DNA of 64,000 bases from Pseudomonas sp. MM211 (GCF_020386635.1 NZ_CP081942.1:3224001-3288000), one strand, 5' to 3'. Positions 1-9,838 are shown, counted from the first letter of the stretch. A program made the numbers and translations. Notes: generated by a model not told the origin, from the sequence alone.

Positions 1-90
1 GCCCGCAGAGTTCGACCTTCCCGACGCTGGACGCCCTGACGCATCGGGCATAGGCTGATGGGCTCAGTCAAGACAAGGAACCGGTACACC

Positions 91-1065
91 ATGAGCCGCA
101 TATATGCAGACAACGCACAGGCTATCGGCAACACCCCTCTGGTGATGATCAACCGCCTCGGCCCCAAAGGGGTGACCATCCTGGCCAAGATCGAGGGGCG
201 CAACCCTGCTTATTCGGTGAAGTGCCGGATCGGCGCCAACATGGTCTGGGATGCCGAGTCCCGTGGCGTGCTCAAGCCGGGCATGACCCTGGTCGAGCCG
301 ACGTCGGGCAACACCGGTATCGGTCTGGCTTTCGTCGCCGCTGCCCGCGGTTACAAGCTGGTGCTGACCATGCCAGCGTCCATGAGCCTGGAGCGCCGCA
401 AGGTGCTCAAGGCGCTGGGCGCCGAATTGGTTCTCACCGAGCCGGCCAAGGGCATGAAGGGTGCGATCGAGAAAGCCGCTGAGATCGCTGCCTCCGATAC
501 CGCCAAGTACTACATGCCACAGCAGTTCGAAAACCCGGCCAACCCGGCGATCCACGAGAAAACCACCGGCCCGGAAATCTGGAACGACACCGAAGGTGCC
601 GTGGACGTGCTGGTATCCGGCGTCGGCACGGGCGGCACCATCACCGGGGTTTCGCGTTACATCAAGCACACCCAGGGCAAGGCGATCCAGTCCATTGCGG
701 TCGAGCCTGTCTCCTCGCCGGTAATCACCCAGACCCTGGCCGGCGAAGAGGTCAAACCCAGCCCGCACAAGATTCAGGGCATTGGCGCCGGCTTCGTGCC
801 GAAAAACCTCGATTTGTCGGTGGTCGACCGGGTCGAGCAAGTGACCGACGAAGACTCCAAAGCCATGGCGCTGCGGCTGATGCGCGAGGAAGGCATTCTT
901 TGCGGTATTTCCTGCGGCGCGGCGATGGCAGTCGCCGTTCGCCTGGCCGAGAAGCCGGAGATGCAGGGCAAGACCATCGTGGTGATCCTGCCGGACTCCG
1001 GCGAGCGCTACCTGTCGAGCATGCTGTTCAGTGACCTGTTCACCGAGCAGGAATTGCAGCAGTAA
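91..1065 (+). CDS. cysK: Cysteine synthase A (O-acetylserine sulfhydrylase)
   Basis: This 324-residue PLP enzyme makes L-cysteine from O-acetylserine and sulfide in the cytoplasm, the last step of assimilatory sulfate reduction. The PLP lysine lies in [13 protein letters not shown] (K44), the substrate loop is TSGNTG (about residues 71-76), and the phosphate-binding loop is GVGTGGT. Length and motifs fit CysK better than CysM. I chose the ATG at 91 because AAGGAA ends about 10 bases before it; an upstream in-frame ATG at 58 would add an unconserved-looking leader. The gene stands alone, followed by a hairpin and a REP pair. Function is certain; CysK versus CysM is very likely. Confidence 0.95.
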   Translation: MSRIYADNAQAIGNTPLVMINRLGPKGVTILAKIEGRNPAYSVKCRIGANMVWDAESRGVLKPGMTLVEPTSGNTGIGLAFVAAARGYKLVLTMPASMSLERRKVLKALGAELVLTEPAKGMKGAIEKAAEIAASDTAKYYMPQQFENPANPAIHEKTTGPEIWNDTEGAVDVLVSGVGTGGTITGVSRYIKHTQGKAIQSIAVEPVSSPVITQTLAGEEVKPSPHKIQGIGAGFVPKNLDLSVVDRVEQVTDEDSKAMALRLMREEGILCGISCGAAMAVAVRLAEKPEMQGKTIVVILPDSGERYLSSMLFSDLFTEQELQQ

Positions 1066-1092
1066 AGTATTGGCCGCGTAGCCAATCAGATC

Positions 1093-1117
1093 GCTCCCCA
1101 CGCTTGAGCGTGGGAGC
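1093..1117. terminator. Hairpin downstream of cysK
   Basis: Arms GCTCCC-CACGCT and AGCGTGGGAGC pair around a two-base loop, with one bulged C. It lies about 30 bases after the cysK stop. There is no T-run, so it may be an intergenic palindrome of the kind often seen in Pseudomonas rather than a strict intrinsic terminator. Confidence 0.45.
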
Positions 1118-1135
1118 CATCAAACGAGGCGAATT

Positions 1136-1191
1136 GGTGGGCTGAAGCCCACCCTACGCCAGCGCCCCTGTAGGGTGGGCTTCAGCCCACC
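1136..1191. repeat. REP-like inverted doublet (family A)
   Basis: A 22-bp palindromic unit (core GTGGGCTGAAGCCCACC plus CTAC) is followed 12 bases later by its exact reverse complement. The same unit recurs at 12744-12802 and 58946-58967. A head-to-head pair is the usual form of a mobile REP doublet (REPIN). Confidence 0.8.
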
Positions 1192-1283
1192 TAATCGATC
1201 GTCCGGCACTGCTTTCGAGCCGTAACGGGTAGACGACGCTTCACTTGCACGTCCCGATCCACCCTATGGCATTGGACGGCTGT

Positions 1284-2156
1284 CTATGCCGGTGCTTTCG
1301 TCGCCGGGCGAACCACCAGCCACAACGCGATGGCGATCAATACGCCGCCGTACAGGTGCGCCCAGGACAACGGCTCGTCGAGCAGCAGGGCGCCCCAGAA
1401 CACGCCGAAGATCGGGATCAGAAAGGTGGTGGTCGACGCCCTGATCGGGCCAATGTCGTTGAGCAGGCGGAAATACAGTACGTAGGCGAAAGCTGTGCAG
1501 CCCAGCCCCAGGGCCAGCAGCGATGACCACTCCAGCCAGCCGCCCCAGCTGGCCAGCGGTTGTATCGCCAGCGAACCACCGAACAGCGGTAGCAGGAACA
1601 GGCTGGCGCCGCACAGGCTGCCAAACGCGGTAAGGCGGTTGTCCAGGTCGCCGGCTATCCAGCGCCGGGTAAGAAATCCGGCCAGTCCGTAGCAGACCGT
1701 CGCCAGCAGGCAGGCGAGGGCGCCAAGTACCAGGTCAGTATCCAGCTCCACCGGGCCGCTACGGGTCAGTACGGCAACCCCGAACAGTCCGAGGGCAACG
1801 CCGGCTGCACGGGTCAGCGTCATCGCTTCGGCGAAGAACAGGGCGCCGATCAATACCCCCATCATCGGCGTGGTGGCATTGATGATCGCTGAATAGCCCG
1901 CTGGCAACACCAGCGCCGCCAGGCTGTACATGGCCGAGGGTATCCCGGCGTTGATCACGCCCAGCACCAGGCACAGACCCAGCTTGCCGCGAAAATCCCA
2001 CTTCACTCGCATCAGCAGCAGGATCGCCAGCAGGCCCAGCATGGCGATCGCAGCGCGAAAAAAGGCTGTCGGCATGCTGCCGATCACAGGGGCCACCACG
2101 CGCAGGAACAGGAAGCTGGCTCCCCAGATCGACGCAAGTAGCAGAAGGCGCAGCAT
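1284..2156 (-). CDS. EamA/DMT-family membrane transporter
   Basis: This polytopic inner-membrane protein has about ten hydrophobic segments in two repeats, the pattern of EamA (drug/metabolite transporter) exporters. The N-terminus reads LLLLASIWGASFLFLR, typical of the family. The substrate cannot be told from sequence; relatives export amino acids or other metabolites. The ATG at 2156 gives 290 residues, the usual size. A TTG at 2231 in frame would add 25 mostly Arg/Pro residues and has no clear Shine-Dalgarno, so the true start is uncertain. It is divergent from the TonB receptor gene; the 240-bp space holds no operator I recognise. Confidence 0.85.
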   Translation of the reverse strand: MLRLLLLASIWGASFLFLRVVAPVIGSMPTAFFRAAIAMLGLLAILLLMRVKWDFRGKLGLCLVLGVINAGIPSAMYSLAALVLPAGYSAIINATTPMMGVLIGALFFAEAMTLTRAAGVALGLFGVAVLTRSGPVELDTDLVLGALACLLATVCYGLAGFLTRRWIAGDLDNRLTAFGSLCGASLFLLPLFGGSLAIQPLASWGGWLEWSSLLALGLGCTAFAYVLYFRLLNDIGPIRASTTTFLIPIFGVFWGALLLDEPLSWAHLYGGVLIAIALWLVVRPATKAPA

Positions 2157-2471
2157 ATCGGCGGGGCGCAAGGCAGGCTCCAGTCTCGGGCGGAAGGCCG
2201 GCAGTTTTGCCGGACGTCGTCGGCAAGGCAAGCTCGAAATTGGCTTTCAAAGTCGGCAAGTACCTGCCGAGCAGGAAACAACCTGCAACCTTGTCCAAGG
2301 CCAGTAAGTGCCAGGCTCTGTGCCACCGAGCACTATTGTTTGAACAAGCGCTCTGGCACGCGGGTCGCACGTCAGGCCCGAAAGAACCATAATTGCGCCG
2401 CTCTGCATCAGCCATCCCGATCCGGATGGTCGCGCCAAATACGCTCTGCCGAAGAATTAAGGAACACGCCC

Positions 2472-4598
2472 ATGAGCTGTAACTCGCCCGCGCAACTGCC
2501 CGAGCTGTCCCGCCTGGCCAAGGCCATCCTGTTATGCAGCTGCGCCGCTGCGGGGACGGTACAGGCGGCGGAGCCTGCCAGCAGCCTGGTGCTCGAACCC
2601 AGCGTGGTGACCGGCTCGCGTAGCGCGATGCAGAGTTTCGACCTGCCATTCTCGGTGGACGGTATCGACCGCGAGCAGATCAGTGATGGTCAATTGGGCA
2701 TCAATGCTTCCGAGGTGCTGACACGGGTGCCCGGGCTGGTGGTGCAGAATCGCCAGAACTATGCCCAGGACCTGCAGATATCATCCCGCGGCTTTGGCGC
2801 CCGTTCGGCTTTCGGCGTGCGCGGCTTGAAGCTGATCACTGATGGTATCCCTGCCAGCACGCCTGACGGCCAGGGGCAGGCGGCGACCTTCAACCTGGAT
2901 ACCGCCGACCGTATCGAAGTGCTGCGTGGCCCGGCCTCGACGCTGTATGGCAGCAATGCCGGCGGGGTGATCCAGATGTTTTCCCGCGACGGCGTCGGTC
3001 GGCCACGTATTGGTGCCGAGACCTTGATCGGCAGTGATGGCTTGACCCGCAACCACCTCACCGCCGAAGGCGAGGCAGATGGCGTGGGCTTCGTGCTCGA
3101 CGCCTCGCGGATGGACACCGACGGTTACCGCGACCACAGTTCAGCGCGCCGTGACCAGACCTTCGCCAAGCTCAATTTCAAACCGGATGAAGACAGCAAG
3201 CTGGCGCTGATCTACAGCAGCCTGGAGCAGAACGGCACTAAGGATCCCCTTGGCCAGGCGTGGGAGGCCTACAAGGCCGATCCGCGTTCGGTGGCGGTCA
3301 ATGCGCTGAACTTCAATACCCGCAAGAGCATCGACCACCAGCAACTGGGCGCCAACTATGAGCGCTATTTTGGTGATGCGACGCTGCAGGCGACGGCCTA
3401 TGCGGGTAAACGCAGCGTGATTCAATATCTGGCCATTCCCCAAGGGCCACAGGGCAACCCGAATCACAGTGGTGGGGTAGTCGATTTCGACCGCGAATTT
3501 CACGGCGGCAGTGTTCGCTGGCTGCAACCGGTGGATGGGGTGGCGGGTAATCTGCGGCTGGTGTTCGGCCTGGATTACGATCAGAGTCGTGACGATCGCC
3601 GTGGATACGAGAATTTCTCCGGCTCTCAGATAGGCGTCAAAGGCGCGTTACGCCGCGACGAAGTCGACACCGTCACCAGCCTGGATCCCTACGCCCAGGC
3701 GACCTGGACACTAGGCGACTGGACGCTGCAGGGCGGCCTGCGTTACAGCACCGTGGAGGTGGATGTCGATGATAAGTACATCGCTGGTGCCAATGGTGAC
3801 GACAGTGGCACCCGACGTTATGAAAAGGCCACGCCTTCGGTCAGTCTGGGTTACGCCTTCACGCCTGACCTGAATGGCTATGTCAGCGTCGGCAAGGGTT
3901 TCGAAACGCCGAGTCAGGCCGAGCTAGCCTACTCGCAGGGCAATGCTGGTTTCAACTATGGCCTGGAGCCGTCGGAAAGCACCCAGTACGAAATTGGCCT
4001 GAAAGCTCGCGTCGCCGAAGGCACCCGCGTCAATGCCGCGATCTTCCAGATTACTACCGATGATGAAATCGTCGTGCTGGAAAACAGCGGCGGGCGCACC
4101 AGCTACCAGAACGCTGGCAAGACCCTGCGCCGCGGTTTCGAGCTGGGTGTTGAGAGCCAGTTCAACGAGCAGTGGTCAGCAGCGCTGGCCTATACCTACC
4201 TGGCGGCGACCTATGATTCGAGCTTCGTCGCAGGCAACAACAGCATCGACAAAGGCAACAACCTCCCTGGCGTACCACGCACTACGCTGTTCGGCGAAGT
4301 GGCCTGGAAGCCAGTCGATGGCATCAGCACTGCCGTGGAAGGCTTGTATCGCAGCAAGGTCTACGTCGAGGACACCAACACCGATAAAGCCGCACCGAGT
4401 TACGCGGTCTTCAACTGGCGTACCCGCTTCGAGCAGAATCTGGGTGCCTGGAAGACTCACCAGACCTTGCGCCTGGATAATCTGTTGGATAAGCAGTATG
4501 TCGGCTCGGTGATCGTTGGCGATGGCAACGACCGTTATTACGAAGCGGCACCCGGCCGTTCCTGGTATGCAGGGGCGGGCGTGGAATATCAATTCTGA
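2472..4598 (+). CDS. TonB-dependent outer-membrane receptor
   Basis: This 708-residue gated beta-barrel takes up a ligand using TonB energy. A signal peptide ends near AGTVQA. The plug domain follows, with SVVTGSRSAM near the TonB-box position, LTRVPGLVV, and VLRGPASTLYGSNAGGVI (the plug signature). The barrel ends in VEYQF with the C-terminal Phe needed for outer-membrane insertion. The ATG at 2472 is preceded by AAGGAA about 9 bases upstream; earlier in-frame starts would place a charged leader before the signal peptide. The ligand is unknown. I see no Fur box upstream, so iron control is not shown, and no siderophore genes adjoin it. Confidence 0.9.
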   Translation: MSCNSPAQLPELSRLAKAILLCSCAAAGTVQAAEPASSLVLEPSVVTGSRSAMQSFDLPFSVDGIDREQISDGQLGINASEVLTRVPGLVVQNRQNYAQDLQISSRGFGARSAFGVRGLKLITDGIPASTPDGQGQAATFNLDTADRIEVLRGPASTLYGSNAGGVIQMFSRDGVGRPRIGAETLIGSDGLTRNHLTAEGEADGVGFVLDASRMDTDGYRDHSSARRDQTFAKLNFKPDEDSKLALIYSSLEQNGTKDPLGQAWEAYKADPRSVAVNALNFNTRKSIDHQQLGANYERYFGDATLQATAYAGKRSVIQYLAIPQGPQGNPNHSGGVVDFDREFHGGSVRWLQPVDGVAGNLRLVFGLDYDQSRDDRRGYENFSGSQIGVKGALRRDEVDTVTSLDPYAQATWTLGDWTLQGGLRYSTVEVDVDDKYIAGANGDDSGTRRYEKATPSVSLGYAFTPDLNGYVSVGKGFETPSQAELAYSQGNAGFNYGLEPSESTQYEIGLKARVAEGTRVNAAIFQITTDDEIVVLENSGGRTSYQNAGKTLRRGFELGVESQFNEQWSAALAYTYLAATYDSSFVAGNNSIDKGNNLPGVPRTTLFGEVAWKPVDGISTAVEGLYRSKVYVEDTNTDKAAPSYAVFNWRTRFEQNLGAWKTHQTLRLDNLLDKQYVGSVIVGDGNDRYYEAAPGRSWYAGAGVEYQF

Positions 4599-4604
4599 TC
4601 AAAC

Positions 4605-4629
4605 CGACGGGCCGCAGCGTCGGCCCTCG
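4605..4629 (+). terminator. Hairpin after TonB receptor gene
   Basis: GGGCCG and CGGCCC pair around CAGCGT, extended by CGA/TCG across one bulge, 7 bases after the stop codon. The following ACTTTCAG is only weakly T-rich. Confidence 0.45.
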
Positions 4630-4767
4630 ACTTTCAGCAGAAGCAAAGCGACGGTCGGTAGCGCCTTGCAACGGTTGGAGGCTTGTTACATCTCCCCTAG
4701 TGCGAAGGTTTCGGCTACTCTCAAGTCAAGCGGTCACCATAGCCGCGTGCAGTCGAGGAGATCTCTT

Positions 4768-4893
4768 ATGAAAGCCTGGTTCGAAAAACTTGCCGCACAG
4801 CTCAATGCCCTGTTTGTTCAGCGCATGCAGCCGATCCCAATCCGCAGTGAAGAGCAGCGCCGTTTGGCAGCAGAGCGCCAGCGCCGCCGCTGA
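4768..4893 (+). CDS. Small basic protein of unknown function (41 aa)
   Basis: ATG at 4768 with GAGGAG 7 bases upstream encodes a 41-residue peptide, MKAWFEKLAAQLNALFVQ followed by a polar, Arg-rich tail ending RQRRR. The N-terminal half has an amphipathic-helix pattern; the tail is strongly basic. There is no signal peptide, Cys or known motif. It is flanked by the TonB receptor terminator and the convergent export operon. The ribosome site and the amphipathic/basic pattern suggest a real gene, but I do not recognise a function. Confidence 0.6.
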   Translation: MKAWFEKLAAQLNALFVQRMQPIPIRSEEQRRLAAERQRRR

Positions 4894-4904
4894 GTGTCGC
4901 TGCG

Positions 4905-6314
4905 TCATTGATCTGGAAGCGTCGCCAGTGGCGCTTCGATGTTCACGCCTGTATCCCCGCCCAGGGACTGATACAGCGTGACTGCATTTATCAGCTGGTT
5001 CAGACGATTCTCCGCCAGAGTGATCTGCGCCGTGTGGCGGGTATCCTGCGCGCTCAGCCAGGACTGCAGATCCACAGCCCCTGATTCGTAACGAATACGA
5101 TAGATACGTTCTGCCTCGCTGGCTGCGTCCAGTGCGCGGCTGCGCATGCCTTCCTGCTCGGCGTAATGACGCCGCCCCGCCAGTCCGTTCTCCACGTCGG
5201 CCAATGCCTGATACAGGCTCTGGCGGAAGTCCGTCACCGCCAGCTCATAGTCGGTTTTCGAGACCGCGACGTTGAGCTTCATCTGGTTCCACTGCAGGAA
5301 TGGCATGGCCAGGCTGGCACCCACGGCGCCGACCGGATTCTGCAGCAGGTTGCCCAGTGCCGAACTGGAGTAGCCCAGGGTGCCGGTCAGGCTCAGATCC
5401 GGGTAATAGCTGGCGCGGGTGGCATCCACGGATTTCAGGCTACTGCGCAGGCGCAGTTCAGCAGCGCGCAGATCCGGGCGCCGAGCCAGCAGGCTGGCCG
5501 GTAGATCTGCACGCACGGCGGGTAATACGCTGTCTTGCAGACTCTGCAGTTCAGTCAGGCTCGCCGGGCTGGTACCGTCGAACAGCACGGCCAGGGCGTT
5601 GCGCTGCTCGACCCGTTGCTGGCGCAGATCCACTTCACTGGCAAGCTGGGTTTCCAGGCTCTGCCGCGCCTCGGCGAGCTCCAGCGCCGAAGCCTGGCCG
5701 GCATCGTATTGCACCTGAACCAACTGCAGGGTTTGCCGTGCGTACTCGATGCTCGCGGCGCTGGCCGCCAGGCGTTCGTTAAGATAGCCGATCTGCCAAT
5801 ACAGGCTCGCCACCGTACCCGCCAGTGACAGGCGGGTAGCGGCGTAATCCTGCTCGGTCGCCAGCGCTTCGAGTTCGGCTGCATCGGTAGCGCTACCCAG
5901 GCGGTTCCACAGGTCGGCCTCCCAACTTACCGAGCCGGTCAGCGAATAGCTGTGAGCGGCGCTGCCTTCACCGCGCAGGGCGCGGGTACGGTCGGCACTC
6001 AGCCCACTGCTGAGCTGGGGAAACTGCCCGTCGCGGGTGAGGCCAGCCTGCAATTGCGCTCGGCGTACGTTCAGCAATGCGGTACCGATATCGTTGTTGC
6101 GGGCCAGCGCCGCATCGATCAGTCGATCCAGCTCCGGATCATTGAAGGCTTTCCACCAGGCCTGGCCACTGCTGGCCTGTTGTTCGCCAGGCTGCTGCCA
6201 GCTGGTGGGTACGGTCAGCTCCGGGCGCTCGTAAGGTGTGGAGAGCAGCGAGCTGCAGCCGCCCAGAGCAAGGGCGACGAGCAGAGACAGAGGTTTCAGG
6301 TAATGGCTGTGCAT
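4905..6314 (-). CDS. TolC/NodT-family outer-membrane efflux lipoprotein
   Basis: This 469-residue outer-membrane channel is the third part of the adjacent MacA-MacB exporter. The lipoprotein signal MHSHYLKPLSLLVALALGGC has a lipobox LGGC with the acylated Cys at 20. Two OEP repeats follow, including LDRLIDAALARNNDIG and LLARRPDLRAAELRLR, hallmarks of the NodT family. The start at 6314 is the only one that yields the signal sequence; upstream codons overlap macB. It lies 8 bases after the macB stop, so it is the last gene of the operon. Gene order is as in pvdRT-opmQ, but no pyoverdine genes are present here. Confidence 0.9.
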   Translation of the reverse strand: MHSHYLKPLSLLVALALGGCSSLLSTPYERPELTVPTSWQQPGEQQASSGQAWWKAFNDPELDRLIDAALARNNDIGTALLNVRRAQLQAGLTRDGQFPQLSSGLSADRTRALRGEGSAAHSYSLTGSVSWEADLWNRLGSATDAAELEALATEQDYAATRLSLAGTVASLYWQIGYLNERLAASAASIEYARQTLQLVQVQYDAGQASALELAEARQSLETQLASEVDLRQQRVEQRNALAVLFDGTSPASLTELQSLQDSVLPAVRADLPASLLARRPDLRAAELRLRSSLKSVDATRASYYPDLSLTGTLGYSSSALGNLLQNPVGAVGASLAMPFLQWNQMKLNVAVSKTDYELAVTDFRQSLYQALADVENGLAGRRHYAEQEGMRSRALDAASEAERIYRIRYESGAVDLQSWLSAQDTRHTAQITLAENRLNQLINAVTLYQSLGGDTGVNIEAPLATLPDQ

Positions 6315-6322
6315 GATCGTGG

Positions 6323-8269
6323 CTACTCGCGAGACAGTGCGTCGACGGGGTCGAGGCGGGCGGCATTGCGGGCTGGCAGGAACCCGAACACCAGGCCGAT
6401 GACCGTGGAACAGAGAAACGCAGCGATGATCGAGCCGCTGGAAAACACCAGGCTGAATTCGCTGGTGAAATGGCTGAACAGCGCGCCAAAGGCCAGCGCC
6501 GACAGCACCCCCAGGGCACCACCGATCAGGCACACCAGCACCGCCTCGATCAGGAACTGGCGAAGGATGTCGTTCTGCCGTGCGCCTACCGCCATGCGCA
6601 CGCCGATTTCACGGGTACGCTCGGTGACCGACACCAGCATGATGTTCATCACCCCGATACCGCCGACCAGCAGGGAGATCAGGGCGATGGCCGAGATCAG
6701 CAGGGTCATGGTCTGGCTGGTCTTCTCGATGGTCTGGCGGATGGTGTCGGTGTTCATCACGAAGAAGTCCTGAACCCCGTGACGGCGGGCGAGCAGGCGG
6801 ATAATGCCCTGCTCGGCGGCATCGCTGGACACGCTGTCGTCGACCCGCACGGTGATGCTTTCAAGGTACGACTGGCCGAGCATGCGGTTCATCACCGCGG
6901 TGTAAGGCAGATAGACGCGCAGCGAATCGCTGCCGCCGAAGTTGCTCTGGATGGGGTCGAGCACGCCGACCACGCGCACCGGTACATTGCCCAGCAGGAT
7001 CACCTGGCCGAGGGCCTGTTTGCCGGCGAACAGCTTCTTGTAGGTGTTGTCATCGATAACCGCGCTTTGCGCCGACTCGCGTACCGCCTTGGCGTCGAAC
7101 GCACGGCCCTGGGCAAAGGTGTAGCCCTTGGCACGGAAGAACTGTTCGCCCACGCCGCTGGTGGATACGGTCAGCGCCTGCTCGCGATAGCGCAAGGTAC
7201 CGGAGCTGGAAACCGACGGCGTGACGCTGTCGACGAAAGCCTGGCCGGCCAGGGCGTCGGCGTCTGCCGGTACCAGCGTCTGGATCCGCCCGGAGCGGCG
7301 GTCACCAAAGCCGCTGCCCGGATAGATGTCGATAGTGTTGGTGCCGATCGCGCTGATGTTTTCCATGATCTTCTGCTGCGAGCCTTGACCGAGCGCTACC
7401 ACCGAGACCACCGAGGCGATGCCGATGATGATGCCGAGCATGGTCAGAAAGGCCCGCAGCTTGTGCGACAGCATCGCCAGCAGCGCCATGCGCAGGGCCT
7501 CGCGGAACTGCCCGAAACTGGCCTTCAAGGCATTGGCGACCCGTGCTGGCGCCGGTTCAGGCATGGCGGGCACGTCGTCCTCGGCAGGGCGCAGGCGGCG
7601 ATCGGCGATGATGCAACCGTCACTGATCTCGATAACCCGATCGGCGATTTCCGCGACCTTCATGTCGTGGGTGACGATGATTACCGTGTGTCCGGCGGCA
7701 TGCAGCTCGCGCAGCAGCTTGAGCATTTCCTCACCGCTGTGGCTGTCCAGTGCGCCAGTAGGTTCGTCGGCGAGAATCACCTGGCCGCCATTCATCAGCG
7801 CCCTGGCGATGGAGACGCGTTGCTGCTGGCCGCCGGAAAGTTGATTTGGCCTGTGGCTCAGGCGTTCGCCGAGGCCGAGCCGCTGCAGCAGGGCTTCGGC
7901 GCGTTCGCGGCGGCTGGCGGCGTCCTTGCCGGCGTAGATGGCCGGTACTTCGACGTTGCCCACGGCGTCCAGATCGCCAAGCAGGTGGTAGCGCTGGAAG
8001 ATGAAGCCGAAATACTCGCGGCGCAGTTCGGCCAGCTCGTCCGGTGACAGCTTGCCGGTTTCCCGGCCAGCGATGCGGTAGGTGCCGGCGCTTGCTCTGT
8101 CCAGGCAACCGAGGATGTTCATCAGTGTCGACTTGCCCGAACCGGAGGTGCCGATGATCGCTACCATCTCGCCCTGTTCGATGCTCAGGTCGACATCCTT
8201 GAGCACGGCAATGGTCTGCTCCCCAGCAGGGAATTCGCGGCGCAGGCCGCTGAGTTCTAAGAGTGCCAT
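6323..8269 (-). CDS. macB: MacB-type ABC exporter (ATPase-permease)
   Basis: This 648-residue half-transporter has its ATPase at the N-terminus (Walker [10 protein letters not shown] at 40-48, signature LSGGQQQR, Walker [13 protein letters not shown]). A MacB transmembrane/periplasmic core follows: TM1 near residue 280, a large periplasmic domain, and three C-terminal TMs with TEREIG-type loops ([18 protein letters not shown]). It is a mechanotransmission pump moving periplasmic substrates such as macrolides, lipopeptides or siderophores into the TolC-like channel. It starts 1 base after the macA stop and 8 bases before the channel gene, a tight operon. The closest functional analogues are MacB and PvdT; the substrate is unknown. 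Confidence 0.92.
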   Translation of the reverse strand: MALLELSGLRREFPAGEQTIAVLKDVDLSIEQGEMVAIIGTSGSGKSTLMNILGCLDRASAGTYRIAGRETGKLSPDELAELRREYFGFIFQRYHLLGDLDAVGNVEVPAIYAGKDAASRRERAEALLQRLGLGERLSHRPNQLSGGQQQRVSIARALMNGGQVILADEPTGALDSHSGEEMLKLLRELHAAGHTVIIVTHDMKVAEIADRVIEISDGCIIADRRLRPAEDDVPAMPEPAPARVANALKASFGQFREALRMALLAMLSHKLRAFLTMLGIIIGIASVVSVVALGQGSQQKIMENISAIGTNTIDIYPGSGFGDRRSGRIQTLVPADADALAGQAFVDSVTPSVSSSGTLRYREQALTVSTSGVGEQFFRAKGYTFAQGRAFDAKAVRESAQSAVIDDNTYKKLFAGKQALGQVILLGNVPVRVVGVLDPIQSNFGGSDSLRVYLPYTAVMNRMLGQSYLESITVRVDDSVSSDAAEQGIIRLLARRHGVQDFFVMNTDTIRQTIEKTSQTMTLLISAIALISLLVGGIGVMNIMLVSVTERTREIGVRMAVGARQNDILRQFLIEAVLVCLIGGALGVLSALAFGALFSHFTSEFSLVFSSGSIIAAFLCSTVIGLVFGFLPARNAARLDPVDALSRE

Positions 8270-8270
8270 A

Positions 8271-9464
8271 TCAGAGCCTCATCGGCCCGCGCATGCGCAG
8301 GGTGGTGCTGGAGCCGGCTGCGGCGTCGCCGAGTACCACCTTGTCGCCGGTCTCCAGGCCTTCCAGCACCTGAGCGTTGATCGAGTCTTCCAGGCCGGTG
8401 CGGATCTGTCGTGCCTCGACCTTTCCATCCTTGCCCATCACCTGCACGGTGTAGCTGCCGTCACGGTTGGCGCTGCCCAGCGCCGACACTGGGACGCTCG
8501 CGGCATCCTTGACGCTGTCGAGGACGATGTTCACTTCGGTGGTCATGGAAATGCGCAGCTTGCCGTCCGGGTTTGGCACGTCGAACACGGCGATGTAATA
8601 CACCGCCGTGTCGGTGGAGGTGGTCGACGATGAACTGCTCGACGTGCTGTCACTGGTGTTGATCGAGTCCGGTGCCGGCTCGATCATGCGCAGCGTGGCT
8701 TCATAGCGTTTGCCGGGCTCGCCTAGGATGGTGAAGTACACCGGCAGGCCGGGCTGCAGGTTGACCACATCGGCCTCGGAAATCTCGGCGCGCACGGTCA
8801 TCTTGTCGAGCTGGGCGACCTTGACGATAGTCGGCGCCGACTGCGCCGAGTTGACCGTCTGGCCTTCCTTGACCACCACGCCGACCACGGTGCCGTCGAT
8901 GGGCGCGACGATCTTGGTGTAGCCGAGATCGACTTCGGCGGTGGACACCTGGATCTGTGCCTGCTGAATCTGCGCGTCCAGCGCGGCGACCTGGGCCTTG
9001 GCGGTGTTCAGGTCGGCCTCGGCAGTCTCGTAGCTTTCCCGCGAGCTGGCGTTCTGGGCGAGCATGGATTTCTGCCGATTGAAGGCGAGCTGCGCCTTTT
9101 TCAAGTTCGCGGCCTGCACTGCACGCTGGGCCTTGACGTTGGCCAATGCAGCCTTGGCATTGGCCAGGTCGTTCTGCTGGGTCAGGGAGTCGATCTCGGC
9201 GATGGGGTCGCCCTGTTTGACCAGGTCACCGAAGTCGACGTGTAGCTTGGTGACTTGGCCGGACACCTGGGCGCCGACACTGACCTGCTTGAAGGCTTCC
9301 AGTGTGCCGGTGGCAATGACCGTTTGCTCGATGCTGGCCTGGCGAACCTCGGCAGTCAGCAGGCCGTTGCCTGGCGCTGGCTGCAGCCAACGGTTGAGCG
9401 CATAGCCGCCCAATGCCAGGGCAGCGATGGCGGGAATCAGGAGCAGCAGCTTGGTTCTTGGCAT
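8271..9464 (-). CDS. macA: MacA-type periplasmic adaptor (membrane fusion protein)
   Basis: This 397-residue adaptor joins MacB to the outer-membrane channel. It has one N-terminal membrane anchor ([18 protein letters not shown]), lipoyl/barrel-sandwich halves around residues 50-75 and 190-215 ([16 protein letters not shown]), and a long alpha-hairpin of coiled coil between (roughly residues 85-185). A Ser/Thr-rich loop ([16 protein letters not shown]) near residue 280 is unusual and probably disordered. ATG at 9464 is preferred over a TTG five codons upstream. It is the first gene of the macAB operon, with an unusual repeat array over its promoter. Confidence 0.92.
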   Translation of the reverse strand: MPRTKLLLLIPAIAALALGGYALNRWLQPAPGNGLLTAEVRQASIEQTVIATGTLEAFKQVSVGAQVSGQVTKLHVDFGDLVKQGDPIAEIDSLTQQNDLANAKAALANVKAQRAVQAANLKKAQLAFNRQKSMLAQNASSRESYETAEADLNTAKAQVAALDAQIQQAQIQVSTAEVDLGYTKIVAPIDGTVVGVVVKEGQTVNSAQSAPTIVKVAQLDKMTVRAEISEADVVNLQPGLPVYFTILGEPGKRYEATLRMIEPAPDSINTSDSTSSSSSSTTSTDTAVYYIAVFDVPNPDGKLRISMTTEVNIVLDSVKDAASVPVSALGSANRDGSYTVQVMGKDGKVEARQIRTGLEDSINAQVLEGLETGDKVVLGDAAAGSSTTLRMRGPMRL

Positions 9465-9496
9465 GGTGATGGCACACAACGAATTTGGATGTAGCC

Positions 9497-9561
9497 ACTA
9501 TAGGGAGGCGCTCATCTGCGTTGGGTAAGAGCGAGGTAAGGTTCTGTCAGGAATAGGTAAA
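9497..9561 (-). promoter_or_regulatory. Candidate macAB promoter with 11-bp-period direct repeats
   Basis: On the minus strand TATAGT (9497-9502) is a good -10, but the expected -35 is poor. Overlapping and upstream of that -35, GGTAAG occurs on the plus strand at 9524 and 9535 (exactly 11 bp apart), with GTCAGG at 9546 and GGTAAA at 9556. On the minus strand this reads CTTACC-N5-CTTACC. A 6-N5-6 direct repeat beside a weak -35 is the layout used by OmpR-family response regulators such as PmrA or PhoP. The regulator is inferred, not identified. Confidence 0.5.
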
Positions 9562-9838
9562 GTTCGTGGTCGGACGACCGGCAGCGGTTATTTGTGACCC
9601 AGCAAATGCGGCAAGGCTCTCAAGTCACCGACGCGCTTGCCGACATTATGGAAAGCCCGATCGGGTAAGCAGGAAACAGGCGTGGCAGGGAGCCGAGTGC
9701 GACGACTCCAATGTGCCATTTCGCTCGTGCTTAGTTGTTTAAAACCAAACGCCTACCTGTGCTGGCGCGGCAGCATTGCTGTGCTAGACATAGTGGAGTG
9801 GCAGGGATGTACCCTTCACGAACTAAAGGATTGCAACC
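9562..9838. other. Intergenic region between macA and aer
   Basis: These bases lie between the divergent macA and Aer-like receptor genes. I found no convincing sigma-54, sigma-28 or Anr site, no good hairpin and no supported small gene. A weak -10 such as TAGACA near 9785 is possible for the receptor gene but unsupported by a -35. Confidence 0.4.

Noticed and set aside
1..58. Possible 3-prime end of an upstream plus-strand gene
   Set aside because: Two frames end near here (TAG at 51-53, TGA at 56-58); with so few codons neither can be chosen or identified.
64..1101. Open frame on the minus strand over cysK
   Set aside because: Covers the whole of cysK in antisense; no family features.
2335..2346. 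TTGTT-TG-AACAA palindrome before the TonB receptor
   Set aside because: Too short and not similar to a Fur box; likely chance.
6470..8047. Long open frame (525 codons) on the plus strand opposite macB
   Set aside because: It is antisense to a complete MacB; its translation is His/Gln/Asp/Arg-rich with no domain, the normal by-product of high-GC codon bias.
4905..9464. Pyoverdine exporter pvdRT-opmQ
   Set aside because: Gene order and families match, but no pyoverdine synthesis or regulation genes are near and macrolide/peptide exporters have the same layout; MacAB-type is the safer call.
9777..9838. Sigma-28 or Anr site before aer
   Set aside because: No TAAA-N15-GCCGATAA or TTGAT-N4-ATCAA match was found in the region.
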